64,000 nucleotides of DNA, taken from positions 1,612,001-1,676,000 of the forward strand of contig JACTVC010000005.1 of assembly GCA_018417955.1 (NCBI GenBank), written 5' to 3'. The stretch comes from Laccaria trichodermophora. Taxonomy: Eukaryota > Basidiomycota > Agaricomycetes > Agaricales > Hydnangiaceae. The notes under the pieces are model-generated. The model had not been told where the DNA came from, did no database searches, and was given only the letters and a program-made list of their open reading frames with translations. This document shows, piece by piece, positions 11,601 to 22,530 of the stretch (positions within the stretch are counted from its first letter, which is position 1; every line of letters starts with the position of its first letter). Made by a program: the position numbers and the translations under genes.

Positions 11601-12490
11601 CTGGGAAATCAGATGTCGTTCCTCTGCCTCCATCGAGTTGCGCGAAGACGACGAAGGTTGCCAGTTGGCAGTAACAGAGAGCCCTTGTTGTGACGGAGCT
11701 ACCGCTGACGGTCAGAGGATAGCCGCTACTCCTGTAAATAAAGCTAGGGTCCACCTTGTTCTGGTAATCAATGTTGGTTATAGAACGATAGGAATAAATC
11801 ATCATTAAAGGAGAGAGTAAGAATGAGCTACATAAATACATCCTCTGAAGGATGCGTGCCCAGATTGTATTCTCATCAGTTTTCTTCTTGCCTTCGAGGA
11901 CGCCTGCTGGTAAGAAAGGGATTGGGATAGGAATAGGAGGGGGGAGGGGTTCCCTGCAGCACAAAAAGTCAAGGTTTGATCACTCTGACGAAAAAGTCAA
12001 GCAAGGTGAGTGTATTTAAAGGGGCAAGTACAATATAGTGAATAACTATTCAGGCATTACTCTGGGAGAGATGGTGGGTAGGTAAATGAGCGTGACAAGA
12101 AAAGGAATTGCGCATCTATAAACCAATGTAGCTGATCTATCTTCAGAAGTAGCATAGTCCATTTATGAGTCTAGGAACGAGCGCGACGACGACTGAAGGC
12201 AGAAGAGCTCATGCTCTAAGAAACCGAAGTCAGCGCGCTGCCATCAGGGTGGACAGAAGATACCTTGAGAAATGCAAGTCTCATTTTGGAAGCTTCACAG
12301 GCACTGACAAATTGCGGGATACACCCTTTGGGTACATGGTCGCTGGCGACGTCGTCGTCAGGGTCCCCCTCGCTGACAGAGGCGCTCGGCTGCGCTCGAG
12401 ATTAAACACCGAAGTACGGTAACGTATGACAGTGGGTGTGACAAACCTTTGCGGGGGAACTGGTGTACTGCATGGCACTTAAATATGAGC

Positions 12491-12688
12491 TCAAGGCAAG
12501 AAAATCGAACAGATTGAGACGAGACGAACTTTGGCTTGTGGTGAAGTGTGATATTCTGCAAAATGTTGTCGCTGAGGATCGATACGTTTTCCCTGCGATG
12601 GTGCCAAGTGTGGCAGGCAAGCGACCGCCAACGCGAGCGACAAACATGGCTCTTTGGGAGGGCGAGGTTCAAGGATGTCGTTCAACAT
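12491..12688 (-). CDS. Hypothetical 65-aa protein, paralogue of the frame at 8213-8608
   Basis: ATG at 12688, stop at 12491. The first 48 codons align with the frame at 8608 (shared EPRP, CL, P, RID, QR, FA, YH). The Leu/Ala-rich segment could be a short hydrophobic or signal-like region. The conserved part stops at the YH codons in both copies, which would fit a first exon ending there. Function unknown. Confidence 0.28.
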   Translation of the reverse strand: MLNDILEPRPPKEPCLSLALAVACLPHLAPSQGKRIDPQRQHFAEYHTSPQAKVRLVSICSIFLP

Positions 12689-15162
12689 GGGAGCGATGAG
12701 AAAGGAAAAGAAAGAAAAAAAAGGAATACTGTAGGTTACAGCCAGGCTGGCTATTAAAGAAAAGTAATTAGGTTTGCCGTTTTCAGGTACACAAATGAGG
12801 CGGCTGAAACGCCAAACAGCGGAGGAGGGCGTCCATATCGAGAATAGGGTATTCCTCCATTAGGAAGAAGTAACCAAGTCTATCCATTGTTTTTGTGCGC
12901 ATCGACAGTCCTCGGTTCCAGTATCCTGGATTTGCGCTTTCCACCTGTTTACAAAGGGTAAGACGCAACATTTCGACCCGTGCTGTATCTACTTACAGGA
13001 TGTTATGGCACCCACGCTGCGGTGTGCAGGGAAGGGCGGGAGAAGATTGATGCACGCATTTATATGGCAGCTTGGATGGTCCACGGTGCACGTCCCTTCA
13101 AGTTCAACGAGGCCGACCAGCACTAGGTGCCTGCTACCTTGCCGACGATTATCCTCGTCAAAACTGCGGTGAATGGACACGCAAATTTGCTGTAGGGTGA
13201 TTCTGCACCGATCAATATGCTACCCCAGATAAGTTATCTTCAGTATGGAATTTTTGCGAGAGAGAAAATCTAAGCTCTTGACACACAGAAGGGGAAAAGA
13301 ATCATTAGGCCCCTGGACTCTCGAGGCTTGTTCGAGGTCTTCGTCGGGCCTTGAGCAGATTGGGGCACGTCAACACCGTATTCAACTACACCGATAGTGT
13401 ATGTGGAAGCGCCTGTAGGCATTCGTGCGTATGGTTCACCGGCCTCCTCGCTGTGAATTGCGCTTGGACCACTGGCGTGACGTGACCCGATGTCACAAAC
13501 ACAAGGTGGTGAGCTCAGGGCTCGCGTCTTGTTCCATTTCACCCATCCTACGCTCAATGCCAGTATAGATGCACCACAGAATCGGGGAAAGTAAGGCTGC
13601 CAGAGAAACACATCAGAACCAACAACAACGAGACGGCCAGAATACCGTCATCGCAACATTTCTCTGGCTGGCCTCTTCCGCCCGAATTCTGGCACCATCT
13701 CCAAAATTCCAGAGTGAGATGTTCGAATCCAACACGATGCAAAAGCGCAATCGTGTGGCCGACATTCTCAAAGAACAAGAAATGACATAGAAGTGTTTGT
13801 GAAAGGCTCACCATTCTACAAACTTGCTGCCGCCTTGACATGAGATACTGAAAGGAAGATCAGCAGAGACGGCTACGGCATCTCCAGCTGAAATTTAGAG
13901 CCTTCGAGCACCAATTTCTCTGCACGCTTTTGAGAGACCCAGTCCTATTCCAGTCGGAATGCATTCCCGAAAATGCAGCCACAAGGACGAGCAGTTTCAT
14001 GCTTTGATGATGCTGTCCTAGTGAAATTCTGGCGACCAACAAGCTATGCAGCAGAATTTAGGCTTCCGAGCAGTTGGAGTGCAGTAAGACATACCTGCAG
14101 GCTTCCTGCAGGCCTACCCCGCCTGCCGGTTTACCACCCATCAACTGGTGTTCCTCTTACTAACCCCAATGTCAACTATCTCTTCTCAGCTGCGGCATTG
14201 ACGCTTGAAGGATGGAATGTCGGTCGACATCGCACGAATCAGTGATTAAGCGTGTCACGGACGTCGAAAAGGCGAGTCAGTCACGAGCCCTCAATAACAC
14301 CGTTGGACACGCTGAAATATTTGCATTACGTGGGCGCAGGGCGGGCGAATGGATTTGAGAGGAATGTGTTGTTGATGTTTACAATACAACTTGGATACAT
14401 CATACAACGCCCAGTGGGCCCAGCAGCGTTCCAAAAAATCGAAGAATATTACGGAATTTCCGACTGGCTCTCTCGCTCCCCCTCGCATGTACTTAAATTC
14501 CTTCAGCTACGATGCCTAACAGCTCCTGCCACCTCTCTCTCCGATGCAAGTAAAAAAAAAATGTCAGCGTAGTGCAAAGGGCAGCCTAGCTCGCACCTCA
14601 GCCCCACTTCTCCCGGGCAGTACTTTAGCGTCCCCAAATCCCAAACTTCGTCGTGGCGAAGTTTGGATCCGAAGTCACGAAAGTGGCTTTCCCAAAGACC
14701 GTATTTATCTGCTCCTGAATGAAGATTGCCCACAGTGACCTACATAGGAGCCTTACCTTGGCCTTTACCAACGGCCTGACGGTCTTCTACATGGTTTCCC
14801 AACCATTACCTCCCTTTCTTGCACACTCCACTCCGATATGCAAGGCGGGGTGGCATTTCGGAAATTTTCTGCATGCCAGCGTCTTACTTCATTCTCGTCC
14901 CCATACTTGTTTATATAAACTTTTTACATTTTCAGGTTTACGGTGACCGTCTACTCAACTCCAAGTCGTTTTCAGGTGATCATCTGGGAATCCAGCCGGT
15001 CGCTCTTAACACTGAATGCAGTACCATTGCGAAAGCGTTTGGCGAGGTGGACGAAACTACTACTATTGTTTCTCTGCAAAATAGTGTTACGGAGCACTGC
15101 TCCCTGGGACCCTGCAGCTGTCGATAAGTCGGAGTTTGAATTGATCTAAGACCCGTCCTACC

Positions 15163-16789
15163 ATGGAGCCTTCTACAAGTCAATCGCCAGCTCCTGATAC
15201 TGCAGCAAGAATGGCTATTCGACAACGGCCACAGGTCGGAGTAGCTCCGCATGGACCCCCATCCGACCTATCTTTGGTTAAGTTTCGGCACCCAGCTAAT
15301 AATCAATGTTTTTTGAGGCTTCCCGCTTTTGACTGTTGTCCTCCTGACAACTTTGGTCTCCACTACGGAACCGCAATCACCGCATGTCGGATACTGGCCT
15401 GTAATGAGGATGGCTATCTCTCCACTTCTCGTGATCGCGATGCTCCTGGACGCATAAATGTTGACCTGGATTCAATTATACCCTCGGGGAAATACTACTA
15501 CCATCTCAATACCCAACAAGACGACCCGCTATATCCAATATGCTGTGATTTTTCTCTCTGGAAATTTCCGCACAAACAGTTCCCTCAGGCCTGGCGGTCC
15601 CAGCCCCCCAATCAGATGACTATGAATTGGCCTACGAATTGGACTGCAATAAGCGAAAGAATTAAAATGCGAGACGCCGAGTGTCTCGTATCGGAATCCT
15701 GGGATTGCCTTACTACTGCCCATATTGTTGCCAGAGTTCACGAGACATGGGTACGCAAAATGCTTGTCTTCGACGTAGGTTTGTCGCCAATCTGATATCT
15801 TATCAGCTGGATGAAAATGATATGGACGTCTACCTACCTAGTAACCAAAAGGCGATCATCGACAGCTACAGAAACCTCTTCGCTCTTCGGTTGGACTTGC
15901 GCCTGGGCCTATTTGATCAGGCGGCATTTGTTATCGTCCCAAAACTTGGTAAACTCGTTGTTCATTTCCTCATACCCACTCAAAGTGCCGAGCGATATCA
16001 CAACGTTCAATTCGATCACAAAAACACATTGTCCCATGAAGCCCTCTATGCTCGTTTCGCGTGGGCGTTGATGGACATTGTCAAGGGCACCACGGTGGCA
16101 GTCAAGGAAGACTTTAGATTTCTGACGGCCTCAGGCACTGATGATGGAGCCGACGAGAGTGACGGAGACGAAGACGGTGGTTGGGACGAAGGCGGTGGTG
16201 CAGACGAATATGATAGTGGTGGAGGAGAAGAAGGCGGCGGACGCAATGGTGGCGGACGCGGCGGTGGTAGAGGCGGACGCGGTGGTGTAAAACGCAAACG
16301 CGAGGATGAAAACGAAGACGACGAACTCCATGATGATATGGGTGCCACGTCCGATCCAGGTAGCGGTCGACGGAGAAGCGGCAGTCACGTTACATCTGAT
16401 GCTTGTCCACGAGAAGGTAGAGCCTGGCCAACATCACACCTTCCAGAGTTGTATGCTGATGTTATTGAGCCAGATGGTAGCCAGCTGTTGCTTGACAGTG
16501 AAGCTCGAGAACTTGAAGAGGACATGAAGAAAGCAAGTCGCACCCTTCCTTTCTTCGGTAAGTATTTCACATGGGATGTATGCAAATCCGCGTCGACCTT
16601 AACATAACAATCATAGTGGATCCCAATGTCAAGGTGCCCGCTGATTACTATGAAGAGATTACTTGGTACCCAGGGAGCGCGATTGTTGAGCGGAGAAAAC
16701 AAGCTTATCTTGATGCCCATCCGCAGATCAGGGCCCACAGTGATCAACTTTTACCTGCGGACTATAACCTTTCCGATGATGAGATCTGA
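15163..16789 (+). CDS. HNH-endonuclease-like protein with RGG box
   Basis: Three exons (15163-15750, 15807-16557, 16617-16789; introns 56 and 59 nt) give 503 residues. It resembles the Agaricomycete HNH-like family (Pfam HNH_2 type). An N-terminal domain (residues 40-150) is followed by the nuclease-like core: RDAECLV, then TTAHIVARVHETW just before intron 1, LDENDMD just after it, and NLFALRLDLRLGLFD with FVIVPK. Splicing out intron 1 is required to rebuild the usual AH-(x)n-W-(x)n-ND motif. Residues about 290-370 are disordered: acidic, then Gly/Arg-rich (GGGRGGGRGG) and a basic KRKRE likely to be a nuclear signal. The position that is usually His in LRxDLHxxFD is Arg here, so catalysis is doubtful. 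Family is likely; activity is not shown. Confidence 0.72.
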
Positions 16790-17114
16790 GAACTTGGTGT
16801 AATATTACAACTTCAATTACTTTGCTACTTCTCGGGCGTTGAATCAGTGACCGCTAGTACCAATGTCCAACCCGCAAGAAGGGAGAACTATTAGACCAAC
16901 CTCTTTCGCAGTTAACTTTCAGGTTCAGTAACCTAAAGTAATAATCGTGTCGCGTAAGGCGCCAGACACCTCGAACGTTACTCGAATGCTATGTATGTGG
17001 AAAATAAGATAAGATAAGGTTTCTACCTTTCTTGACCATAAACCACAACATCCTTCAGGACGTCCTCTCATATTTATTCATGAAACCGCGTCTTCTTCGT
17101 GTTTTCTCAGAACG
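16790..17114. other. Intergenic, probable TFIIIC-subunit promoter
   Basis: No open frame of note. The genes on either side are both on the plus strand, so this holds the 3' flank of the HNH-like gene and the 5' flank of the TFC6-like gene. A GATAAGATAAG repeat lies at about 17008. Confidence 0.5.
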
Positions 17115-20100
17115 ATGACTCGACAACTTCGGCCGCGTACGAAAAGGCCGAGCTATGCCTTCATGGCAGGTTTTGATGACATAGAAGACGAGGCTGGCCC
17201 GTCGACTCTTGCTGCCGAGGAAGAAGGTTCCAGTGGAAGTGATTTTGCCCTCGACGAACCACAAGCTGCCAATCCAGAAGACTTGGAAGACGACGACGAA
17301 GATGCAGAAGGAGATGTAGTCGATGAAGACGTACTCGAAGTTGAGACGACTGTCGTGTCTCCCACCGGTGCCTCGACCCCCAACTACCAGCTTGCAGACA
17401 ACTTCGCGCCGTCTGACATTGAAGTAGTGCCACCGCCGAAAGCCAAAGGGAAAGGAAAGGCCAAAGCTGGCTCAACCATAAAATCTGTCGGTGGTCCTGG
17501 TACGAGCCTCGTCCGTTCATCCAAGCGGCAGATGTATGTTCTTCCGGCTCCAAGTGTCCATCACCGACACCGAGCGGTGCCTCTGTTTTCTCGTTCCGGA
17601 CGCGTGGAAAGGCTTACTGTGCGACCGCCTCTCTTTGGACCTGCGCCTGTCGTCTTGACGAATAGCTTCACCCAAAGCCCGAAGGTTACGGATAGGGTGA
17701 ACAAGTCATGGGGTTACAACGTCGGCTCCGGACCTCTCTGGGAGATGGTGGAGGACCGTGGGTGGTACAAGGAGGCTGTGACGACGGGGAACGACGTTGA
17801 TAGCGAGGCGAAGAGGCGGCCACGGGTATGGGCAGACCTATGCGTGAAGAATGGATGGAAAGTCTTGAGCGAGAGGTGAGCGCTACGTACTTTCAAGAGC
17901 CGGCTTTTCTAACTCTGGAATTTGGATATTTTCCAGTGATGCAGCTCCTTATCTACCAACCGATGATACTACCACTGATGAAGGCAATCTTCAATCGCCT
18001 CCACCAGTACATTGTTACTTTGGCCACATTACGTCTCAAACGCTTGTCGAGATGAACATGCTAGAATCACATCCCATGTGTTGGTCATCCGCTTTTTCCT
18101 CGTTCTGGAGTGATCACATATGATAGTTTTGTTTCCCTCGCAGCAAAATTCCTACCAGAGAGCAAAGCGCACATTTTCAACGCGGGTGCCCCGGTCTGGG
18201 GTCTTGATTGGTGTCCAATCCACGTCGAAGACCGTCCTGGTAAGTAGAAATTATACGTTTGCTCCAATATCGATTGAATGTTCTCTCTTCCAGCACGCTC
18301 ATATAAGCAATACCTTGCAGTTGCGCCTTTCCCGTCACGTTCACATTCACCAGACATCGGAACAAAGGTACCAAGACCTTCCTACGCATGCATTCAGATC
18401 TGGTCTCTGGCCCCTACCAGACCTATACCGGCCAACCGTGCTGCAGCGATGAAAAACAATGATCCCGGCGTTATGAAATGCGAAATGATCATCTGCGTAG
18501 ATGCTGGTCCTGCTCATGAGATCAAATGGTGCCCCCTTCCATCTCATGACTCTGTAAAGTTTACCCTCTGCTTTTTTGTGATACTATCATTGAAACACTT
18601 GCAAACTTTTAGATGTTGGAGTCAAAACGACCACGAAAGTTGGGCATTCTTGCTGGTACCTTTGAGGATGGTTCCCTCTCTGTCTACAGCGTGCCCGAAC
18701 CTGCAGACGTAAGGGGCCTTGATCACGACCCATCCAAGCCTGTTTGCAGTATGTGTTCTTCGACTCCGTGGCCCTTCTCTTGAAATTGACTTGGTCCCAT
18801 GTCACAGTCAGCCTGCCTGAACCTATCATTCGGGTCGAACTTGAAGAAACATCATGCTGGACTTTTGACTGGGCCAATAGCGAACTAGTGGCTATTGGCA
18901 CCACTAATGGTTCGTCGTACCCGCCTATAACAGCTTAGACTGACAAATTTAACCCAGGCATCATTGCGGTCTATGACCTTGGACCCTCCCTCAAATCTTG
19001 GACGTCCTCAGGTGTGCCTTCTCGTCATCGTTCGCCATACCTCGTGCTAACTCATTAACGCTATTGAAGACTCTGAAACAATTACCGATCTACTTCCCAC
19101 GCACTACCTCACCGTTCACCAATCTGCTATCCGCGCCTTAGCATGGATACAGGCTCCGCCATGCTGGCCATCTGGTGCCCCACGCGTCGACGGAGACCCC
19201 ACGGTTATAGCTAGCGGTGGGTATGATGGTATGGAGTGCATGACGGACATCCGTGAGGGGCACGGGTCCGTCATGAACAGGACTAGGGGCAAGCACATTT
19301 TTGGAACTTTCTTCAGCCGATCTTGATACTGTATGATAGATGTGATAAACGCATTGGCGTTTTCGCCTTTCGCTGGTGGTCCCATCACCATGGATCACGA
19401 GAACACCGTGAAAGCGTATTCCGCGTCGCCGAGTATGCTGGGTAGGGGACATTCATTGCTGGAGCCTCAAGGTCCTGTGTGGGTGCGTACCTGATCTAGG
19501 TTTTTAACTGACACAGAACGAGCGAGGCTAATTGTTGAGACAGAGTGTCCACGCGTCTCAATATCATCCCCAGCTGGCGGTTGGCGCTACTGACGGATCC
19601 TGTTCTACGACGAACACGCTGAGATCAACACGAAGGGGTGGCTCTGTGGTATGTTTCATCATTGCATCTATTCATCGAGACTCGTTGAATTGGTGTCCCC
19701 CAACAGCCCTTCTTTGTACATAAGCTCTACCAAATGGACTACAGTCGTAACACAAAAGAGTATCGCATGCTAGATAGATTTCTTCCCCAAGTAAGTAGCA
19801 TACGAACAAGATGACCCCTTCAATCTGTATCGCTAACTATGTCCACAGGAAACATTCGACAGGCCAACAGTCACACGAGCAGCGAACAACAAATCAAAAG
19901 GTGGTACATCCAACATTAACGCTAATCCTCCTGGTACGGGCGCATGGCCGCGAGAGGTTGGCGTCCATCGCGTATCATGGAATAGTGGAAACGGACTTGC
20001 AGCGTCTGGCCTGCTCGCGTCAGCTACTGCTTCGGGGATTTGTAGAGTTGATGTGCTATGGGGGAGATGGATCAAAGACAAGCTACCTTATGGAGGCATT

Positions 20101-20181
20101 GAACAGATCAGGGGAGAGTCAGATGGTGACGGTGATGCTATGGACGTTGATTCAGAAGCGTCGGACGTAGTTTCGAGTTAG
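17115..20181 (+). CDS. TFIIIC WD40-type subunit, Tfc6 (tau-91)-like
   Basis: Component of the RNA polymerase III factor TFIIIC, which binds internal promoters of tRNA and 5S genes. Twelve exons (17115-17875, 17937-18109, 18144-18239, 18294-18553, 18613-18748, 18808-18909, 18958-19011, 19070-19288, 19340-19482, 19544-19648, 19707-19790, 19849-20181) total 2466 nt, 821 residues. The N terminus (MTRQLRPRTKRPSYAFMAG) is followed by an acidic and a basic disordered stretch. The WD40 part has HIFNAGAPVWGLDWCPIH, CIQIWSL, GILAGTFEDGSLSVY, ASGGYDG, DHENTVKAYS and SVHASQYHPQLAVGATDGS. Intron 8 starts with GC (19289), a GC-AG intron; intron 2 would be only 34 nt and is the least certain boundary. Convergent with the Hsp70-like gene, 61 bp between stop codons. 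Confidence 0.8.
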
Positions 20182-20242
20182 ATAATGTTCTTCTCGTTGT
20201 TTTCTTGCACGTATAGATGCCGAAAGTTGGTCGGTGAATATG

Positions 20243-21397
20243 TCAATCCTCTGGGAGTGCGCGAATGACAGCAGCAGCGTGAGTCAGTTGATCAACCCTC
20301 GCATAAGCTTGAATCTTGTCAGTTGGGAGCCCTACGAAGGGCGAAGGAAACTGGACCTCTATCCTTGCAGCTGGTGGAGCCCCTTTGATCTCTTGCAAGA
20401 CTTCAACTTTACTTCCTTGTTGACCAGCAGTGATCATGACGGTGACCCAAATACGTGGCTGGCCTTTGGGCATTGGCTTCAGCCCGTCCAGGACCACTCT
20501 AGAGAATACATTGCGGATCTCGGCCGCATGGTTCCCTAGCACCAGTTCCACAGCGACGCGGGACTGATTGTCGCGTGCAGTGGTGAGGAGAACGCTTTGG
20601 CCTATAGGAAGGCAATCATGGCCGGGCACAATTTGAAGTGGAGTGCCATCGGCAGTGAGGATGTAGATAGGACTGGGTGCCATAGGCATGCCGATGGTCA
20701 TTCCCATACTTGTAGGGCGAGGATCATCGGGCTCACGGAGCTCCTCAGCATGGTCAAAGGCGTACGCAGCAGCATAACGTGCGAGGTCAGCGCCACATGC
20801 ATGAAACATGGGGCAAGGGATGGTGATGTGTGACAAGGCGACGCGTGCAGTCTTACGGTCTATGTCGAGGAAGACTACCCTGGAAAGCTTGCAGTTCTGG
20901 AGCAACATCCATGCTATGACCTGACCAATGAGCTCTACTAGAGAGCGGAAAGAACTTCCGGAGACGGTGTGGGTTCGGATAGGATGTTGGATCCGTTGGG
21001 ACCCTTGATGGCGAATATTCAGAAGTCGCGCGGTGAAACTCGTTGGTGTTGCCTCGATGAATAAAAAAATTCCCGTGCTGAGGAGCTCCGTCAGCCTCAT
21101 CCCCGATATGTAGGCGTCGATGTGGTCGAAAACGAAGCGGCTGTTGATCCCCTCGGCCTTCACTGTGGCTTCAATGAGGTACCTCTCACGGGCATTCAGC
21201 TGCATTGGCAGTGTGAGGACCGTGAGTTCACTGGGATGGGCGCTGAGTAGAGCCGCGAGCGACGTGGATAGCGAGGTCGACACCATCACATAAAGAGGTT
21301 CGTTTCCTGAGCTCTCGAAAGAGCCGTCTTTTGAGGAGATGCAGTAGAGGTCTATACCCGACTTTGAGATACAAAGACCAGAGAGCATGTTCGACAT
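20243..21397 (-). CDS. Divergent Hsp70-like protein, short form
   Basis: Single exon, ATG at 21397, stop at 20243, 384 residues. The C-terminal half resembles the Hsp70 substrate-binding domain: LPIGQSVLLTTARDNQSRV, then an acidic-free loop, LDGLKPMPKGQPRIWVTV in place of the usual IPPAPRGVPQIEV. Before it, RVVFLDIDR and CGADLARYAAAYAFDHAEE sit where Hsp70s have the end of the nucleotide-binding domain (GAA-x-A). The canonical N-terminal phosphate-binding motif DLGTT is missing and the protein is about 250 residues shorter than Hsp70, so ATP-driven chaperone cycling is unlikely. Such reduced Hsp70-like genes occur in mushroom genomes. Alternatives: a partial gene missing its 5' exons. Confidence 0.5.
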   Translation of the reverse strand: MSNMLSGLCISKSGIDLYCISSKDGSFESSGNEPLYVMVSTSLSTSLAALLSAHPSELTVLTLPMQLNARERYLIEATVKAEGINSRFVFDHIDAYISGMRLTELLSTGIFLFIEATPTSFTARLLNIRHQGSQRIQHPIRTHTVSGSSFRSLVELIGQVIAWMLLQNCKLSRVVFLDIDRKTARVALSHITIPCPMFHACGADLARYAAAYAFDHAEELREPDDPRPTSMGMTIGMPMAPSPIYILTADGTPLQIVPGHDCLPIGQSVLLTTARDNQSRVAVELVLGNHAAEIRNVFSRVVLDGLKPMPKGQPRIWVTVMITAGQQGSKVEVLQEIKGAPPAARIEVQFPSPFVGLPTDKIQAYARVDQLTHAAAVIRALPED

Positions 21398-22111
21398 GGT
21401 GGTAGATAAGCAGGTTGAACCACGGCTCTTTTTACTCGTTTCGGCCTATCAGGCGATTTGTAGGACAATCCCCTATCAGCGGAATCCCCGAGCCGTTCAG
21501 CGCTCAAAGACATTTGACCTGTCAGTATTCTTGTTCTCGTTTTCTGCAATATGGGGGCGACGAATACTCCTTCGATGGGAGACGATTCGGTGAGGGAGTT
21601 CGGTGTCGAGCAGTTGTCAAACGGATCTTGTGTGGATCCGCTCCGAGTTCAGTAGGAAGCAGGTTTTAGTTGTGGTAAATAAACGTGGAACCGTCCTGAG
21701 CCATTAAGTAGACATATTGGCGTGTTCGGGTCCGTGGTCTGCTCGTCTGCCTCCAGCCAATAACTGTTGCACAGACTTCTTGGAGACTTCGCAATGCAAG
21801 TTCCGTTTGGACTCTGGAGTTGGAAAATGTTCATCGTTGGTTAAAACATTCCAGGCGCATTCGCCAACATAGATGCCTACCTTCCAGTTTTGCGGACAAT
21901 GCTTCGATACTTGTGAAATGTTGTAGAGGCGCTCGTGCGTGTCAGTCTCTTTCTTGTTGAGTGAATCGTATCCGAATCATACGGAATTCCGCTTGTTTGT
22001 TGTACATATAAACAGTGCTTTGTAAGTCCACCATGTGCGCATCGTAACTCAAAGTGAGGTATTCCCCCCACATAGTCTATTGCATACCTACCTAATAACA
22101 TTGTCTTCCAG
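21398..22111. other. Intergenic between the Hsp70-like gene and the secreted-protein gene
   Basis: Probable promoter region for two divergent genes. Sequence just upstream of the ATG at 22112 (CCTAATAACATTGTCTTCCAG) has the form of an intron 3' end, so the secreted-protein gene may have an intron in its 5' untranslated region. No other feature seen. Confidence 0.4.
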
Positions 22112-22530
22112 ATGTATAAACGCATTGCCTCTGTGTTACTCCTGCTCGGCTTGCTCGGTCCTCACTGCGTAAACGCTGTCACTTGCGGTGGCTTTCCCCC
22201 GGCGAAATTGGAACATTGCGTGGTTCTTATGAACAGGTATCTCGGAGATACATCAGTGGCACCTATCCGTAATGGATATGCGGTCATTGAATTCGCCACC
22301 TGTGCTATTACGACCAGGCCAGCTTCTGGCCAGGTACCGGTTACAAATGACTACTTGGCCCGGCGGGGTAAAAGTACCTTCAACGATTGTGAAAGTATTT
22401 CTATCTCTGGGTCTATTCCGGACCCGAAATGGCCCAGGGTCTGTATGCTCAACACCGACGCGTGCGTGTTTTTTCTCTTTCTGAAGCGCGAATGAGTATT
22501 AAAAAATATTGTAGGATAGATTGGTGTTAG
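22112..22530 (+). CDS. Small secreted cysteine-rich protein
   Basis: Two exons (22112-22461 and 22515-22530, 53-nt intron) encode 121 residues. The first 22 residues form a classic signal peptide: a basic MYKR, a hydrophobic Leu-rich core and a VNA cleavage site. The mature part has six cysteines, an even number, the last being the final residue (ends AIDWC after splicing); this supports the second exon. No family is recognised. Secreted proteins of this size and cysteine count are candidates for effectors or wall-associated proteins in basidiomycetes, but that role is inference only. Confidence 0.65.

Larger units (their letters stand above)
8116..15162. other. 7 kb gene-poor region
   Basis: Only short overlapping frames occur. 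The pair at 8213-8608 and 12491-12688 is listed separately. A minus-strand frame at 10536-9994 (180 codons) and plus-strand frames at 11371-11583 and 14252-14572 have no recognisable motif. A stretch around 8725-8760 looks like a tRNA T-arm but does not extend to a tRNA. Nothing else is supported. Confidence 0.45.
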
